Of a stretch of 35,757 nt of DNA, positions 27,103-34,218 are shown one piece after another. The DNA is taken from NCBI GenBank assembly GCA_036741795.1, contig DAINRO010000019.1, forward strand, positions 1 through 35,757. Direction: 5' to 3'. The translations under genes and the position numbers were made by a program. The notes beneath the pieces are model-generated. The model made no database searches. It saw only the letters and a program-made list of their open reading frames with translations, and was not told where the DNA came from. The DNA is from DATKKM01 sp036741795 (GTDB lineage Bacteria; Chloroflexota; Dehalococcoidia; SM23-28-2; RBG-16-64-32). Position 1 is the stretch's first letter. The number at the start of each line of letters is the position of its first letter.

Positions 27103-28284
27103 ATGCTGGGAAATGAACATTTCGCCGCTCGTCCGGAGGACGTCGGTATCGAGTCTGCCCGCCTCGATGCGGTCTTCGCGCGAGCAGAGCGGGACATAGA
27201 GCAAGGGGTGCTGCCGGGGTGCCAGGTTGCCGTCGCGCGGAACGGGTTGATCGCAGGGATGCGAAGTTTCGGCAGCGCCATCCATGGCCAGGGCGAACGG
27301 GCCGTCGGGGACGACAGCCTGTTCTGCATCTTCTCCTGCACCAAGGCCGTAGTTGCCGCCGCCATCTGGACGCTTTTCGAGGACAACAGGCTGGGTCTCG
27401 ACGAGAAGGTGGCCGACATCATCCCCGAGTTCGGGACCAACGGCAAAGAAGTCATCACCGTGGAGCAGGTGCTGCTCCACACGAGCGGCTTCCCCCAGGC
27501 GCCGTTCCGCCGCGAGCTCTGGGGCGACCGGGGAGCGCGCCTCGACGCCTTCTCGCGCTGGCGTCTGAACTGGGAGCCGGGCACCCGATTCGAGTATCAC
27601 CCGACCTCGGCGCACTGGGTGCTGGCGGAGATCATCCACAGCCGGACTGGCCAGGACTTCCGCGAGTACATCCGCGAACGGATCACCGTGCCCATGGGTC
27701 TGCCCGAGCTGTTCGTGGGGTTGCCCGATGAGCAACTGTCCCGCTACGCGAAAGTCGAGTGGGTCGGCGATGAGACGGAGCCCCCCGGAGGCTGGGGCGA
27801 GGTCACGCCCGAGGCCGTGCGGAACTTCGCCAACCCGGAGACGATCCACGCCGGGATCCCAGGCGCTGGCGGCGTGGCGAGCGCCGCTGACCTCGCGATG
27901 TTCTACCAGGTCCTCCTCAATGGCGGAGAGACACGAGACGGAGCGCGGGTGCTCAAGGCGGAGACGATCGAATTCGCGCTACAGGTGCGGAATCGGTTGC
28001 CCGACCGGGTGTTCAAAGTCCCTGCCAACCGCGGCCTTAGCATCATTGTTGCCGGCGACGACGATCAGTCGTTCATGCGTGGATTCGGACGCGTTGCCTC
28101 GCCTCGCGCCTTCGGCCACGGCGGCGCAGGCGGCCAGATCGGGTGGGGCGATCCGGAGACCGGGATCTCAGTCGGCTACGTCACCAACGGCTTCGTCGAC
28201 TGGATGACCGTCGGCCGCCGCACCACCGCCATCTCCAGCCTCGCCGCCTCGTGCGCTGAGCCCGCCGCGGTGGCGCCAGTATGA
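27103..28284 (+). CDS. serine beta-lactamase/esterase family hydrolase (class C-like)
   Basis: The 393-residue protein has the penicillin-binding-protein-like fold used by class C beta-lactamases and EstB-type esterases. SxxK is S78-C-T-K81 in CIFSCTKAVVAAA. The Tyr motif is Tyr165 in FEYHPTSAHWVLAEII, and the third motif HGG is in FGHGGAGGQIGWGDPETG near residue 340. There is no signal peptide, so a cytoplasmic esterase or peptidase is more likely than an antibiotic-resistance enzyme. Its stop overlaps the next start in an ATGA, so the HAD gene is translationally coupled. Confidence 0.88.
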   Translation: MLGNEHFAARPEDVGIESARLDAVFARAERDIEQGVLPGCQVAVARNGLIAGMRSFGSAIHGQGERAVGDDSLFCIFSCTKAVVAAAIWTLFEDNRLGLDEKVADIIPEFGTNGKEVITVEQVLLHTSGFPQAPFRRELWGDRGARLDAFSRWRLNWEPGTRFEYHPTSAHWVLAEIIHSRTGQDFREYIRERITVPMGLPELFVGLPDEQLSRYAKVEWVGDETEPPGGWGEVTPEAVRNFANPETIHAGIPGAGGVASAADLAMFYQVLLNGGETRDGARVLKAETIEFALQVRNRLPDRVFKVPANRGLSIIVAGDDDQSFMRGFGRVASPRAFGHGGAGGQIGWGDPETGISVGYVTNGFVDWMTVGRRTTAISSLAASCAEPAAVAPV

Positions 28285-28904
28285 CGATCAAAGCAGTCTT
28301 CTTCGACTTCGGTGGCGTGCTCCTCAAGCACGCGGACGGCGTCGACCACGCCGCCCTTGAGAAGATCCACGATCTGCCAGAGAGGACGCTCCTCAAGTGC
28401 GTTTACGTTGAGAGCCGGTACGTCGAGCACCAGGTCGGCGCCTGCACAAACGAAGAATGGATCGAATCAGCCATCGTGGCCCTCGCCGAGCGGGTTGGCC
28501 GCACCCGCGCCGAGGAGATCTGGAGCGCCTTCGAGCAGGCCGAGCGTCCGCTCAACCAGGACATGCTCGACCTCGTCCGGAGGCTGCGCAAGGGTGGATA
28601 CAAGGTAGGAATCATCTCCAACACCATCCCCGGCATGACCGCGCGCCTCAACGAGCGCTACCCCGAGTTCGTCGCGATGTTCGACGACATCCTCGGCTCC
28701 GGCGACCTGGAGATGGCCAAGCCCGATCCGGCGATCTGGCAACTCGCTGTCGAACGCATGGGTGTCGCCCTGGGAGAATCTGTCTTCACGGACGACACGC
28801 GCGCCTACGCGACTGCGGCAACCGACCTGGGCATGAGCGGCTTCCACTTCACTGGCTACGAGCAGTTCGTGGATGACCTTCGGTCGGTGGGGGTCGACGT
28901 CTAG
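28281..28904 (+). CDS. HAD-superfamily hydrolase
   Basis: The 207-residue Rossmann-type phosphatase has HAD motif I at AVFFDFGGVLL (nucleophile Asp9), motif II at GIISNT, motif III Lys in MAKPDPAIWQLA and motif IV at FTDDTRAYATAATDLGM. A small helical cap lies after motif I. The DFGGVL form (Gly in the place of the second Asp) is the subgroup close to epoxide hydrolase N-terminal phosphatases and 2-haloacid dehalogenases. It overlaps the upstream hydrolase by 4 bp. Substrate unknown. Confidence 0.9.
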   Translation: MTIKAVFFDFGGVLLKHADGVDHAALEKIHDLPERTLLKCVYVESRYVEHQVGACTNEEWIESAIVALAERVGRTRAEEIWSAFEQAERPLNQDMLDLVRRLRKGGYKVGIISNTIPGMTARLNERYPEFVAMFDDILGSGDLEMAKPDPAIWQLAVERMGVALGESVFTDDTRAYATAATDLGMSGFHFTGYEQFVDDLRSVGVDV

Positions 28905-28911
28905 ATTCTCC

Positions 28912-28940
28912 TTGACACCTTCTCTACCCGTTGCTAGCCT
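28912..28940 (+). promoter_or_regulatory. strong promoter of the IscA-like gene
   Basis: TTGACA (28912-28917), a 17 bp spacer and TAGCCT (28935-28940) are present. A small inverted repeat GAAGT-AGTC-ACTTC (28948-28961) sits at the predicted start of the roughly 38-nt leader and may be an operator or 5' hairpin. It is the best -35/-10 pair in the window. Confidence 0.65.
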
Positions 28941-28984
28941 TAATTTAGAAGTAGTCACTTCCTTTATTCGATCGGGGTACAAAT

Positions 28985-29347
28985 ATGATCAGCGTCAGTG
29001 ACAAGGCAGCCGAGAAGGCGAAGGCAATGTTCGAAGAGAAGGGCCTTCCGGTCGAAACCGGTCTCCGCGTATTCGTCGTTGGCGGCGGTTGCTCCGGCTA
29101 CCAGTACGGCATGGCTCTCGCCCGCGACGTCGAAGACGATGACCTCGTAATGGAAGACCAGGGCGTGAAGCTGGTCATCGACCCGGACAGCGCCCCCCTC
29201 CTCGAGGGCGCGGAGATCGACTACGTGGACGACCTCATGAAGGCCGGCTTCACGATCCACAATCCCAACGCCGTGAAGTCCTGCGCCTGCGGCACCTCCT
29301 TCCAGACAGCGGACGGTGGCGGCCAGGCCAAAGCCTGCGGCGCCTGA
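28985..29347 (+). CDS. iron-sulfur cluster insertion protein (IscA/ErpA family)
   Basis: The 120-residue A-type carrier delivers Fe-S clusters to apo-proteins. The three conserved cysteines are Cys36 (VVGGGCSGYQYGM) and Cys100 and Cys102 (SCACGTSF), with the usual FTIHNPNA stretch before them. A glycine-rich tail ends QAKACGA with an extra Cys. It could serve IspG and MiaB, which are encoded in this window and need 4Fe-4S clusters. No isc or suf genes are adjacent. It has its own strong promoter and terminator. Confidence 0.94.
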   Translation: MISVSDKAAEKAKAMFEEKGLPVETGLRVFVVGGGCSGYQYGMALARDVEDDDLVMEDQGVKLVIDPDSAPLLEGAEIDYVDDLMKAGFTIHNPNAVKSCACGTSFQTADGGGQAKACGA

Positions 29348-29369
29348 CCGCCATCCAACTTAGAAACTC

Positions 29370-29404
29370 GCCCGGAGTCTAGAATGGCTCCGGGCTTCTC
29401 TTTG
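29370..29404 (+). terminator. rho-independent terminator after the IscA-like gene
   Basis: GCCCGGAG (29370-29377) and CTCCGGGC (29388-29395) form an 8-bp GC-rich stem with a 10-nt loop, followed by TTCTCTTTG. It lies 22 bp after the stop. Confidence 0.75.
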
Positions 29405-29414
29405 CCCTGAAACC

Positions 29415-29885
29415 ATGGCCTACTGGATCAAAGTCGGCTCCGAAGCCAACTTCCGCCTCGCCGAGTCCCGTGGCTGGGACGTCTTCGGCTTCAAGAGCAC
29501 CCGCCGGAACCAGGTCGCCCGGATGAAAGCCGGTGACCACATCGTCTTCTACCTCAAGGGTCTCATGAGGTTCGGCGGCATCGCGGAGATCACTTCGGAG
29601 TACTTCGAGGACCACGCCCGCATCTTCACCAGCCCCAACAAGCCGAACGAAGACTACCCCTTCCGCGTCACCGTCAATCCGCTGATCGTCCTCGCCCCGG
29701 AGCAATACCTCGACGTCCGCGAAATCGGACCCACGCTCGAGTTCACTCACAAGTGGGCGCCCGAACACTGGCGCCTCGCCTTCCAGGGCGCACTGCACGA
29801 GATTCCGGAGAATGACTTTGAGCTAATAAGAGGCCTGATGCTAACCCAGGTGGTTAGTTTGCCCATCCCGCACAAACTCCCGTAA
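29415..29885 (+). CDS. EVE domain protein
   Basis: The 156 residues are a stand-alone EVE domain (PUA/YTH-like fold): MAYWIKVGSEANFRLAESRGWDVFGF, MKAGDHIVFYLKGLMRFGGIAEITSEYFED, PFRVTVNPLIVL, and a late LAFQGALHEIPENDFELI. EVE proteins bind modified bases in DNA or RNA, and several occur with restriction or other defence genes; here the neighbours are housekeeping (IscA-like, MTHFR), so an RNA-modification reader role is equally possible. It starts 10 bp after the terminator T-run and lacks a clear ribosome-binding site. Confidence 0.85.
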   Translation: MAYWIKVGSEANFRLAESRGWDVFGFKSTRRNQVARMKAGDHIVFYLKGLMRFGGIAEITSEYFEDHARIFTSPNKPNEDYPFRVTVNPLIVLAPEQYLDVREIGPTLEFTHKWAPEHWRLAFQGALHEIPENDFELIRGLMLTQVVSLPIPHKLP

Positions 29886-29888
29886 TCT
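29883..29888 (+). promoter_or_regulatory. candidate -10 hexamer of the MTHFR gene
   Basis: TAATCT overlaps the EVE stop codon and ends 10 nt before ATG 29899, giving a leader of only a few nucleotides. Confidence 0.35.
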
Positions 29889-29898
29889 GAGCCGAAGC

Positions 29899-30801
29899 AT
29901 GACCGCAACAACCACCGCCACCACCACTTTCCGCGACAAAGTCCAGGCCGGCCAGTTTGTCATGACCGTGGAGGTTGATCCGCCGCATGGCCTCAACCCT
30001 CGCAAGGCGGTCGAGGGCGCGCGCCTACTGCGGGACGCCGGCGCAGACGCGATCAACGTCGGTGACAGCCCAACGGCCAAGATCCGGATGTCACCGCTGG
30101 CCATGTCCCTCCTGCTCAAGGACGAGCTCGGCGTGGACATCGTCATGCACTACACGACGCGCGACCGCAACGCGATGGCCATCCACAGCGACATGGTCGG
30201 CGCCCACGCCCTAGGTATCCGCAGCATCCTCTGCCTCCGCGGCGACCCGCCATCCGTGGGCGGCTACACGGACATCGTTGGCGTCTGGGACGTAAGCGCC
30301 GTTGGCCTTATCCGCTTCCTCAAGATGGCAAACGACGGCGTCGACTTCACCGGCAAGTCCATCGCCGGCAAAGCCGAGTTCTTCATCGGCGCCTCGGCCA
30401 ACCTCAACGCCGACCCGCTGGAGACTGAAGTCCGCCTTATGCGCCGAAAGGTCGAGGCCGGCTGCGACTTCTTTATGACCCAGAACGTCTTCGACGAGAA
30501 AATCCTTGAGCGGTTCCTGGACGCGGCCGCGAAGTTCAAGAAGCCGATTATGATCGGCATCCTACCCCTGGCCAACCCCCGCCACGCCGAATTCCTCGCC
30601 ACCGAAGTCCCCGGCATGTACCTCCCGGAAGCAGTCCGCGACCGCATGCGAAAGGCTGGCGAAGCCGGCGGTCCCGCCGAGGGCGCGGCGATGGCCCGAG
30701 ACATGATCGCCCTCTGCCGCGAGAAGGCAGGCGGGGTGTACCTCGTCCCCAGCTTCGGGCGGTACGACATCATCGCCGACCTGATCGCCGGCGCGAAGTA
30801 G
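29899..30801 (+). CDS. methylenetetrahydrofolate reductase
   Basis: The 300-residue TIM-barrel flavoenzyme reduces 5,10-methylene-THF to 5-methyl-THF in one-carbon and methionine metabolism. Conserved pieces are FVMTVEVDPPHGLNP, ADAINVGDSP, MHYTTRDRNAMAI, GIRSILCLRGDPP, FFIGASANLNAD, RRKVEAGCDFFMTQNVFD and PIMIGILPLANPRHAEFL. It is of the shorter MetF-like type without the C-terminal regulatory domain. A short Thr/Ala N-terminus precedes the barrel. The DCC protein gene follows after 4 bp, so they are likely cotranscribed. Confidence 0.92.
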   Translation: MTATTTATTTFRDKVQAGQFVMTVEVDPPHGLNPRKAVEGARLLRDAGADAINVGDSPTAKIRMSPLAMSLLLKDELGVDIVMHYTTRDRNAMAIHSDMVGAHALGIRSILCLRGDPPSVGGYTDIVGVWDVSAVGLIRFLKMANDGVDFTGKSIAGKAEFFIGASANLNADPLETEVRLMRRKVEAGCDFFMTQNVFDEKILERFLDAAAKFKKPIMIGILPLANPRHAEFLATEVPGMYLPEAVRDRMRKAGEAGGPAEGAAMARDMIALCREKAGGVYLVPSFGRYDIIADLIAGAK

Positions 30802-30805
30802 TCCG

Positions 30806-31038
30806 GTGTCGGTGGATCATCCGATCGTCCTGTTCGATGGCGTCTGCAACCTGTGCAGTCAGTCCACCACGTTCATCATCCGTCACGATCCAGCGGGACG
30901 CTTTCGCTTCGCCTCTCTCCAGTCGGATGTCGCCCGCGAACTGGGACAGGAGTACGGATTCGATCCGGCGGACCTGGACACTGTTGTCCTGATCGAGCGG
31001 GGGCACGTCTACACGAAGTCAGACGCGGCGGTGCGGAT
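30806..31038 (+). CDS. DCC-family thiol-disulfide oxidoreductase (DUF393), 3' cut by gap
   Basis: Seventy-seven residues are visible before the run of N. The start PIVLFDGVCNLCSQSTTFIIRHDPAGRFRFASLQSD is the DUF393 signature with the DGVC-x2-C redox pair, a thioredoxin-related fold of about 130 residues in full. GTG 30806 follows the MTHFR stop by 4 bp. About 50 residues are missing in the gap. Confidence 0.85.
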
Positions 31039-31138
31039 NNNNNNNNNNNNNNNNNNNNNNNNNNNNNNNNNNNNNNNNNNNNNNNNNNNNNNNNNNNNNN
31101 NNNNNNNNNNNNNNNNNNNNNNNNNNNNNNNNNNNNNN
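31039..31138. other. assembly gap (100 N)
   Basis: Exactly 100 N, a standard scaffold filler of unknown true length. The end of the DCC gene and the start of the thioredoxin-domain gene lie in it. Confidence 0.99.
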
Positions 31139-31139
31139 C

Positions 31140-32882
31140 CGTCCCAACCGCGCCGCCGAGATCGACTGGCGAGAGTGGGGCGAAGACGCCTTCCAGCAGT
31201 CTCGCGACACCAACAAGCCGATCTTGCTGTCGCTTTCTGCAGTGTGGTGCCACTGGTGCCACGTCATGGACGAGACCACTTACTCCGACGAGGGTGTGAT
31301 CACGTTCATCAACCAGCACTTCGTGCCGGTGCGCGTGGACAACGATGAGAGGCCGGACATCAACGCCCGCTACAACATGGGCGGCTGGCCAACCACAGCG
31401 TTCCTGACCCCCGAGGGCGAGACGCTCGCCGGAGCCACGTATATCGCCCCCGACCAAATGAAGGAAGTGCTGCCGAAGGTCTACACCCACTTCGTCAGTA
31501 ACCGCGACGAGATCACGCAAAAGGCGATCGAACTGCGGGAGCAGCGGGCCGACGTCTACAAGGCGGAGGCGGGTGAGTTGTCGGACGACATCTTCCGGGA
31601 CATCCTGCGCAGCACAATGAACCACTACGATCCCCTCTACGGCGGGTTCGGGGAGGCGCCGAAGTTCCCCCACACGGACGCGCTGGACCTGCTGCTTTAC
31701 GCCCACCGGCGAACCGGGGACCCGGACCCTCTGCACATGGCGCGCAAGACGCTGGAAATGATGTTCGCGGGAGACGTTTACGACCGAGAATGGAACGGCT
31801 TCTTCCGCTACGCCACGCGCCGCGATTGGAGCGAGCCCCACTACGAGAAGATGCTTGAAGATGAAGCCGGCCTCCTCCGCAATGCTCTGGCACTGTACCG
31901 GATCAGCAACCAGGCGGAGCACCGGGAGATCGCCGAGGGGATCATCGCTTACGTCGATTGGAAGCTGCGGGATCGTGAGCACGGCTACTTTTACGGCTCG
32001 CAAGACGCGGACGAGGAGTTCTATAAACTGGACGCGGCGGGTCGCGATGGGCTCGAGGAGCCGTACATCGATCGACGCTGCTACACGAGCTGGAACGCGG
32101 AGATGATCTCGGCCTACCTCGAAGCGTCGTGGACGCTGGACCGGCCAGAGCTGGCGGAGACTGCCCTGTTCGCGCTGGCGTTCATCACTGGCAAGCTGCG
32201 CGTTGATGGCACTATGCACCGCTACCTCGACGCCTCCGGATCACCGGCCGTGCCGGGATGGATCGCCGACCAGTCGCGCACGGCACTGTCGATGCTGGAT
32301 GCCTACGAGGTAACGGGGGATTCGTCGCACCTGGATGGCGCGCGCGCAATGGCCGCCCTGCTGCTGGACCAGTTCGAGGACAAGGAGTCCGGCGGCTTCT
32401 GGGACGTCGCCGAGAACCAGGGGCTTGGGCGGCTGCAGGAGCGCCAGAAGTCGGTGCAGGAGAACGCGGTCGTCGCGCAGGTGCTGTTCCGGTTGTCGCA
32501 CTTGACGCGAGAGCCTGCATACGGTGCGGCTCTGAAGCGCGCGCTCGAATCGTTCGTGTTGCTTTATCGGCAGATGGGCTACTTCGCAGCCGGGTACGCG
32601 GCGGCGGTGGATTCGTACTTGCACCCGCCGCTGGAGATCAACATCGTCGGGGCCGCGTCGGCCGTGGAACGGTTGCACCAGGCCGCGCTGTCACTCAACC
32701 AGGCCTCTCGGCTCGTCCAGGTGCTGGACCCGGCCCGCGATGCCGAGCGGCTCGCGGCTCTGTCGCTTCCGGTGGAACCAGCGCCGGCGGCCTACGTCTG
32801 CTCCAATAACGCTTGCTCGGCGCCGGCGTCGGACGTGGACCAACTGCTGGCGGCGGTGCGGGAAATGCGGGAGACTAACTGA
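31140..32882 (+). CDS. thioredoxin-domain protein (DUF255/YyaL type), 5' cut by gap
   Basis: The visible 580 residues start near the family N-terminus (NRAAEIDWREWGEDAFQQSRDTNKPILLSLS). An active-site-like WCHWCH and DNDERPDINARYN with GGWPTTAFLTPEG form the thioredoxin-like domain, followed by an all-alpha six-hairpin glycosidase-like region (NHYDPLYGGFGEAPKFPH, YEKMLEDEAGLLR, FYGSQDADEEFYKLD). Full members are 600-680 residues, so only about 15-50 are missing. The function of the family is unclear; fusion of a redox domain to a sugar-hydrolase-like toroid is typical for it. The flavin reductase gene begins 4 bp after the stop. Confidence 0.92.
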   Translation, partial: RPNRAAEIDWREWGEDAFQQSRDTNKPILLSLSAVWCHWCHVMDETTYSDEGVITFINQHFVPVRVDNDERPDINARYNMGGWPTTAFLTPEGETLAGATYIAPDQMKEVLPKVYTHFVSNRDEITQKAIELREQRADVYKAEAGELSDDIFRDILRSTMNHYDPLYGGFGEAPKFPHTDALDLLLYAHRRTGDPDPLHMARKTLEMMFAGDVYDREWNGFFRYATRRDWSEPHYEKMLEDEAGLLRNALALYRISNQAEHREIAEGIIAYVDWKLRDREHGYFYGSQDADEEFYKLDAAGRDGLEEPYIDRRCYTSWNAEMISAYLEASWTLDRPELAETALFALAFITGKLRVDGTMHRYLDASGSPAVPGWIADQSRTALSMLDAYEVTGDSSHLDGARAMAALLLDQFEDKESGGFWDVAENQGLGRLQERQKSVQENAVVAQVLFRLSHLTREPAYGAALKRALESFVLLYRQMGYFAAGYAAAVDSYLHPPLEINIVGAASAVERLHQAALSLNQASRLVQVLDPARDAERLAALSLPVEPAPAAYVCSNNACSAPASDVDQLLAAVREMRETN

Positions 32883-32886
32883 CGTA

Positions 32887-33411
32887 ATGTTCGCCACCGA
32901 AGTCGAGCGTGTGATGCACGAGATGCCGTACGGGCTGTACATCATCGGCTCCATCGAGCCCGATGGGCGCGTGAACGGGATGATGGCGGACTGGGTGATG
33001 CAGGTGTCGTTCGAGCCGCGGCTTGTCGCTGTTTCATTCGAGCCGACCTCTCACACTCTCGCGAACATCCAGGAGCGCCAGTTCTTCACCGTGAACCTGC
33101 TGGCCCAGGACGAGGCGAGTATGGACCTCGCCCGCCGCTTCGCCCAGCCCTTCAGCGGCCAGAAAGTCCAGGGCCGGCGCGGTGATGAACGGCTCAAGAC
33201 CCACTACAAGCTCGATGGCGTCGCCTCCACAGCTACGGAGAACGGCTGCCCGATCCTGGAAGCTGCGATGGGTTGGTTCGAGTGCAGCCTCCACGACGTG
33301 CAGGCCATCGGCGACCACATCCTGGTCGTCGGTGAAGTCCTCGACGGCGCCGTCACGTTCGAGGCCGAGCCCCTAACCTCCAGCTACACCGGCTGGACCT
33401 ACAGCGGCTAG
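32887..33411 (+). CDS. flavin reductase-like FMN-binding protein
   Basis: The 174-residue split-barrel protein is of the flavin reductase (DIM6/NTAB) family: VMHEMPYGLYIIGSIEPDGRVNGMMADWVMQVSFEPRLVAVSFEPTSHTLANIQERQFFTVNLL. It then has the usual ECSLHDVQAIGDHILVVGEVLDG. Such proteins reduce FMN for monooxygenases or act on small electron acceptors. ATG 32887 is chosen because it yields the family N-terminus; the frame is open further but overlaps the previous gene. Confidence 0.88.
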   Translation: MFATEVERVMHEMPYGLYIIGSIEPDGRVNGMMADWVMQVSFEPRLVAVSFEPTSHTLANIQERQFFTVNLLAQDEASMDLARRFAQPFSGQKVQGRRGDERLKTHYKLDGVASTATENGCPILEAAMGWFECSLHDVQAIGDHILVVGEVLDGAVTFEAEPLTSSYTGWTYSG

Positions 33412-33444
33412 CTCTTCTGTCTTGCCCCAGACTGACCTCGCCGA

Positions 33445-33450
33445 TAGACT
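33445..33450 (+). promoter_or_regulatory. -10 hexamer of the rplS promoter
   Basis: TAGACT predicts a start near 33457, about 8 nt before ATG 33466. There is a very short leader and no Shine-Dalgarno sequence. Confidence 0.45.
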
Positions 33451-33465
33451 GTGAATGTTGTCACT

Positions 33466-34152
33466 ATGGACGCAGCCTCTTACATCGAACTCAAACCGAA
33501 CAAGAATATTCCCGATTTTCGCGTTGGGGACACCGTTCGTGTCCACGCGACTGTCGTTGAGGGCGACCGCCGCCGCATCCAGGCCTTCGAGGGTGTAGTC
33601 ATCCGCCGCAAGCGCGGCGGGATCAACTCCAGCTTCACGGTCCGCCGCGTCAGCCACGGTATCGGCGTCGAGCGCGTGTTCCCCTTCTACTCGCCACTCG
33701 TCGACAAGGTTGAGGTCACCCGCGTCGGCCGCGTCCGCCAGGCCCGCCTCTACTACCTCCGCGACCGCATCGGCAAGGCGGCTCGCCTCAAGGCCGGCTC
33801 GCGCTCACGCTTCGAGGAACTGACCGCCCGTCCCGTTATCGAGGAAGAGGAGCCGGTCGAAGANNNNNNNNNNNNNNNNNNNNNNNNNNNNNNNNNNNNN
33901 NNNNNNNNNNNNNNNNNNNNNNNNNNNNNNNNNNNNNNNNNNNNNNNNNNNNNNNNNNNNNNNGCAGGCGATGAGCCCGAAGCTTCCGCTGAAGAGCCCG
34001 CGGAGGAAGCAGCCACCGATGAGGCCGACGCCCCTCCGGACGAGCCGGAAGCTGAATCGGAGGAGGTTGCGGAAGAAGTTCCTGATGAGGAGCCCGCCCC
34101 GGAGGAGACTGCAGCCGAGGACGCTCCCGACGACGCCGAAGAAGATAAGTAA
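33466..34152 (+). CDS. rplS: 50S ribosomal protein L19 with acidic tail, interrupted by gap
   Basis: The first ~115 residues are L19, located at the 30S-50S interface: IPDFRVGDTVRVHATVVEGDRRRIQAFEGVVIRRKRGGINSSFTVRRVSHGIGVERVFPFYSP. The protein then becomes acidic (VIEEEEPVE), enters a 100-N gap and resumes as an Ala/Glu/Pro/Asp tail to 34152. Normal L19 is about 115-120 residues; the tail here is at least 100. The reading frame is the same on both sides of the filler, but the true gap length is unknown. S2 in this genome has a similar tail. ATG 33466 is the start; GTG 33451 lies before the predicted transcript start. Confidence 0.93.
   Translation: MDAASYIELKPNKNIPDFRVGDTVRVHATVVEGDRRRIQAFEGVVIRRKRGGINSSFTVRRVSHGIGVERVFPFYSPLVDKVEVTRVGRVRQARLYYLRDRIGKAARLKAGSRSRFEELTARPVIEEEEPVEXXXXXXXXXXXXXXXXXXXXXXXXXXXXXXXXXXAGDEPEASAEEPAEEAATDEADAPPDEPEAESEEVAEEVPDEEPAPEETAAEDAPDDAEEDK
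33864..33963. other. assembly gap (100 N)
   Basis: Exactly 100 N inside the low-complexity tail of rplS. The repetitive Glu/Ala codons there are a likely cause of the break. Confidence 0.99.
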
Positions 34153-34218
34153 GCTCTGCCCGTCGCCCCGCGACGAATCCTCCTTGACCACCACACCCTG
34201 ACGCGCAACCCTGTCCTC

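Noticed and set aside
27103..28284. Antibiotic-resistance beta-lactamase
   Set aside because: It has the serine beta-lactamase fold but no signal peptide, an atypical Tyr motif and an operon with a HAD phosphatase; an esterase or peptidase is more likely.
31039..31138. Single fused gene from the DCC protein into the thioredoxin-domain protein
   Set aside because: The frame only appears continuous on some readings because 100 N is a filler. Both families are normally separate, and the second resumes near its own N-terminus in a different frame from the first.
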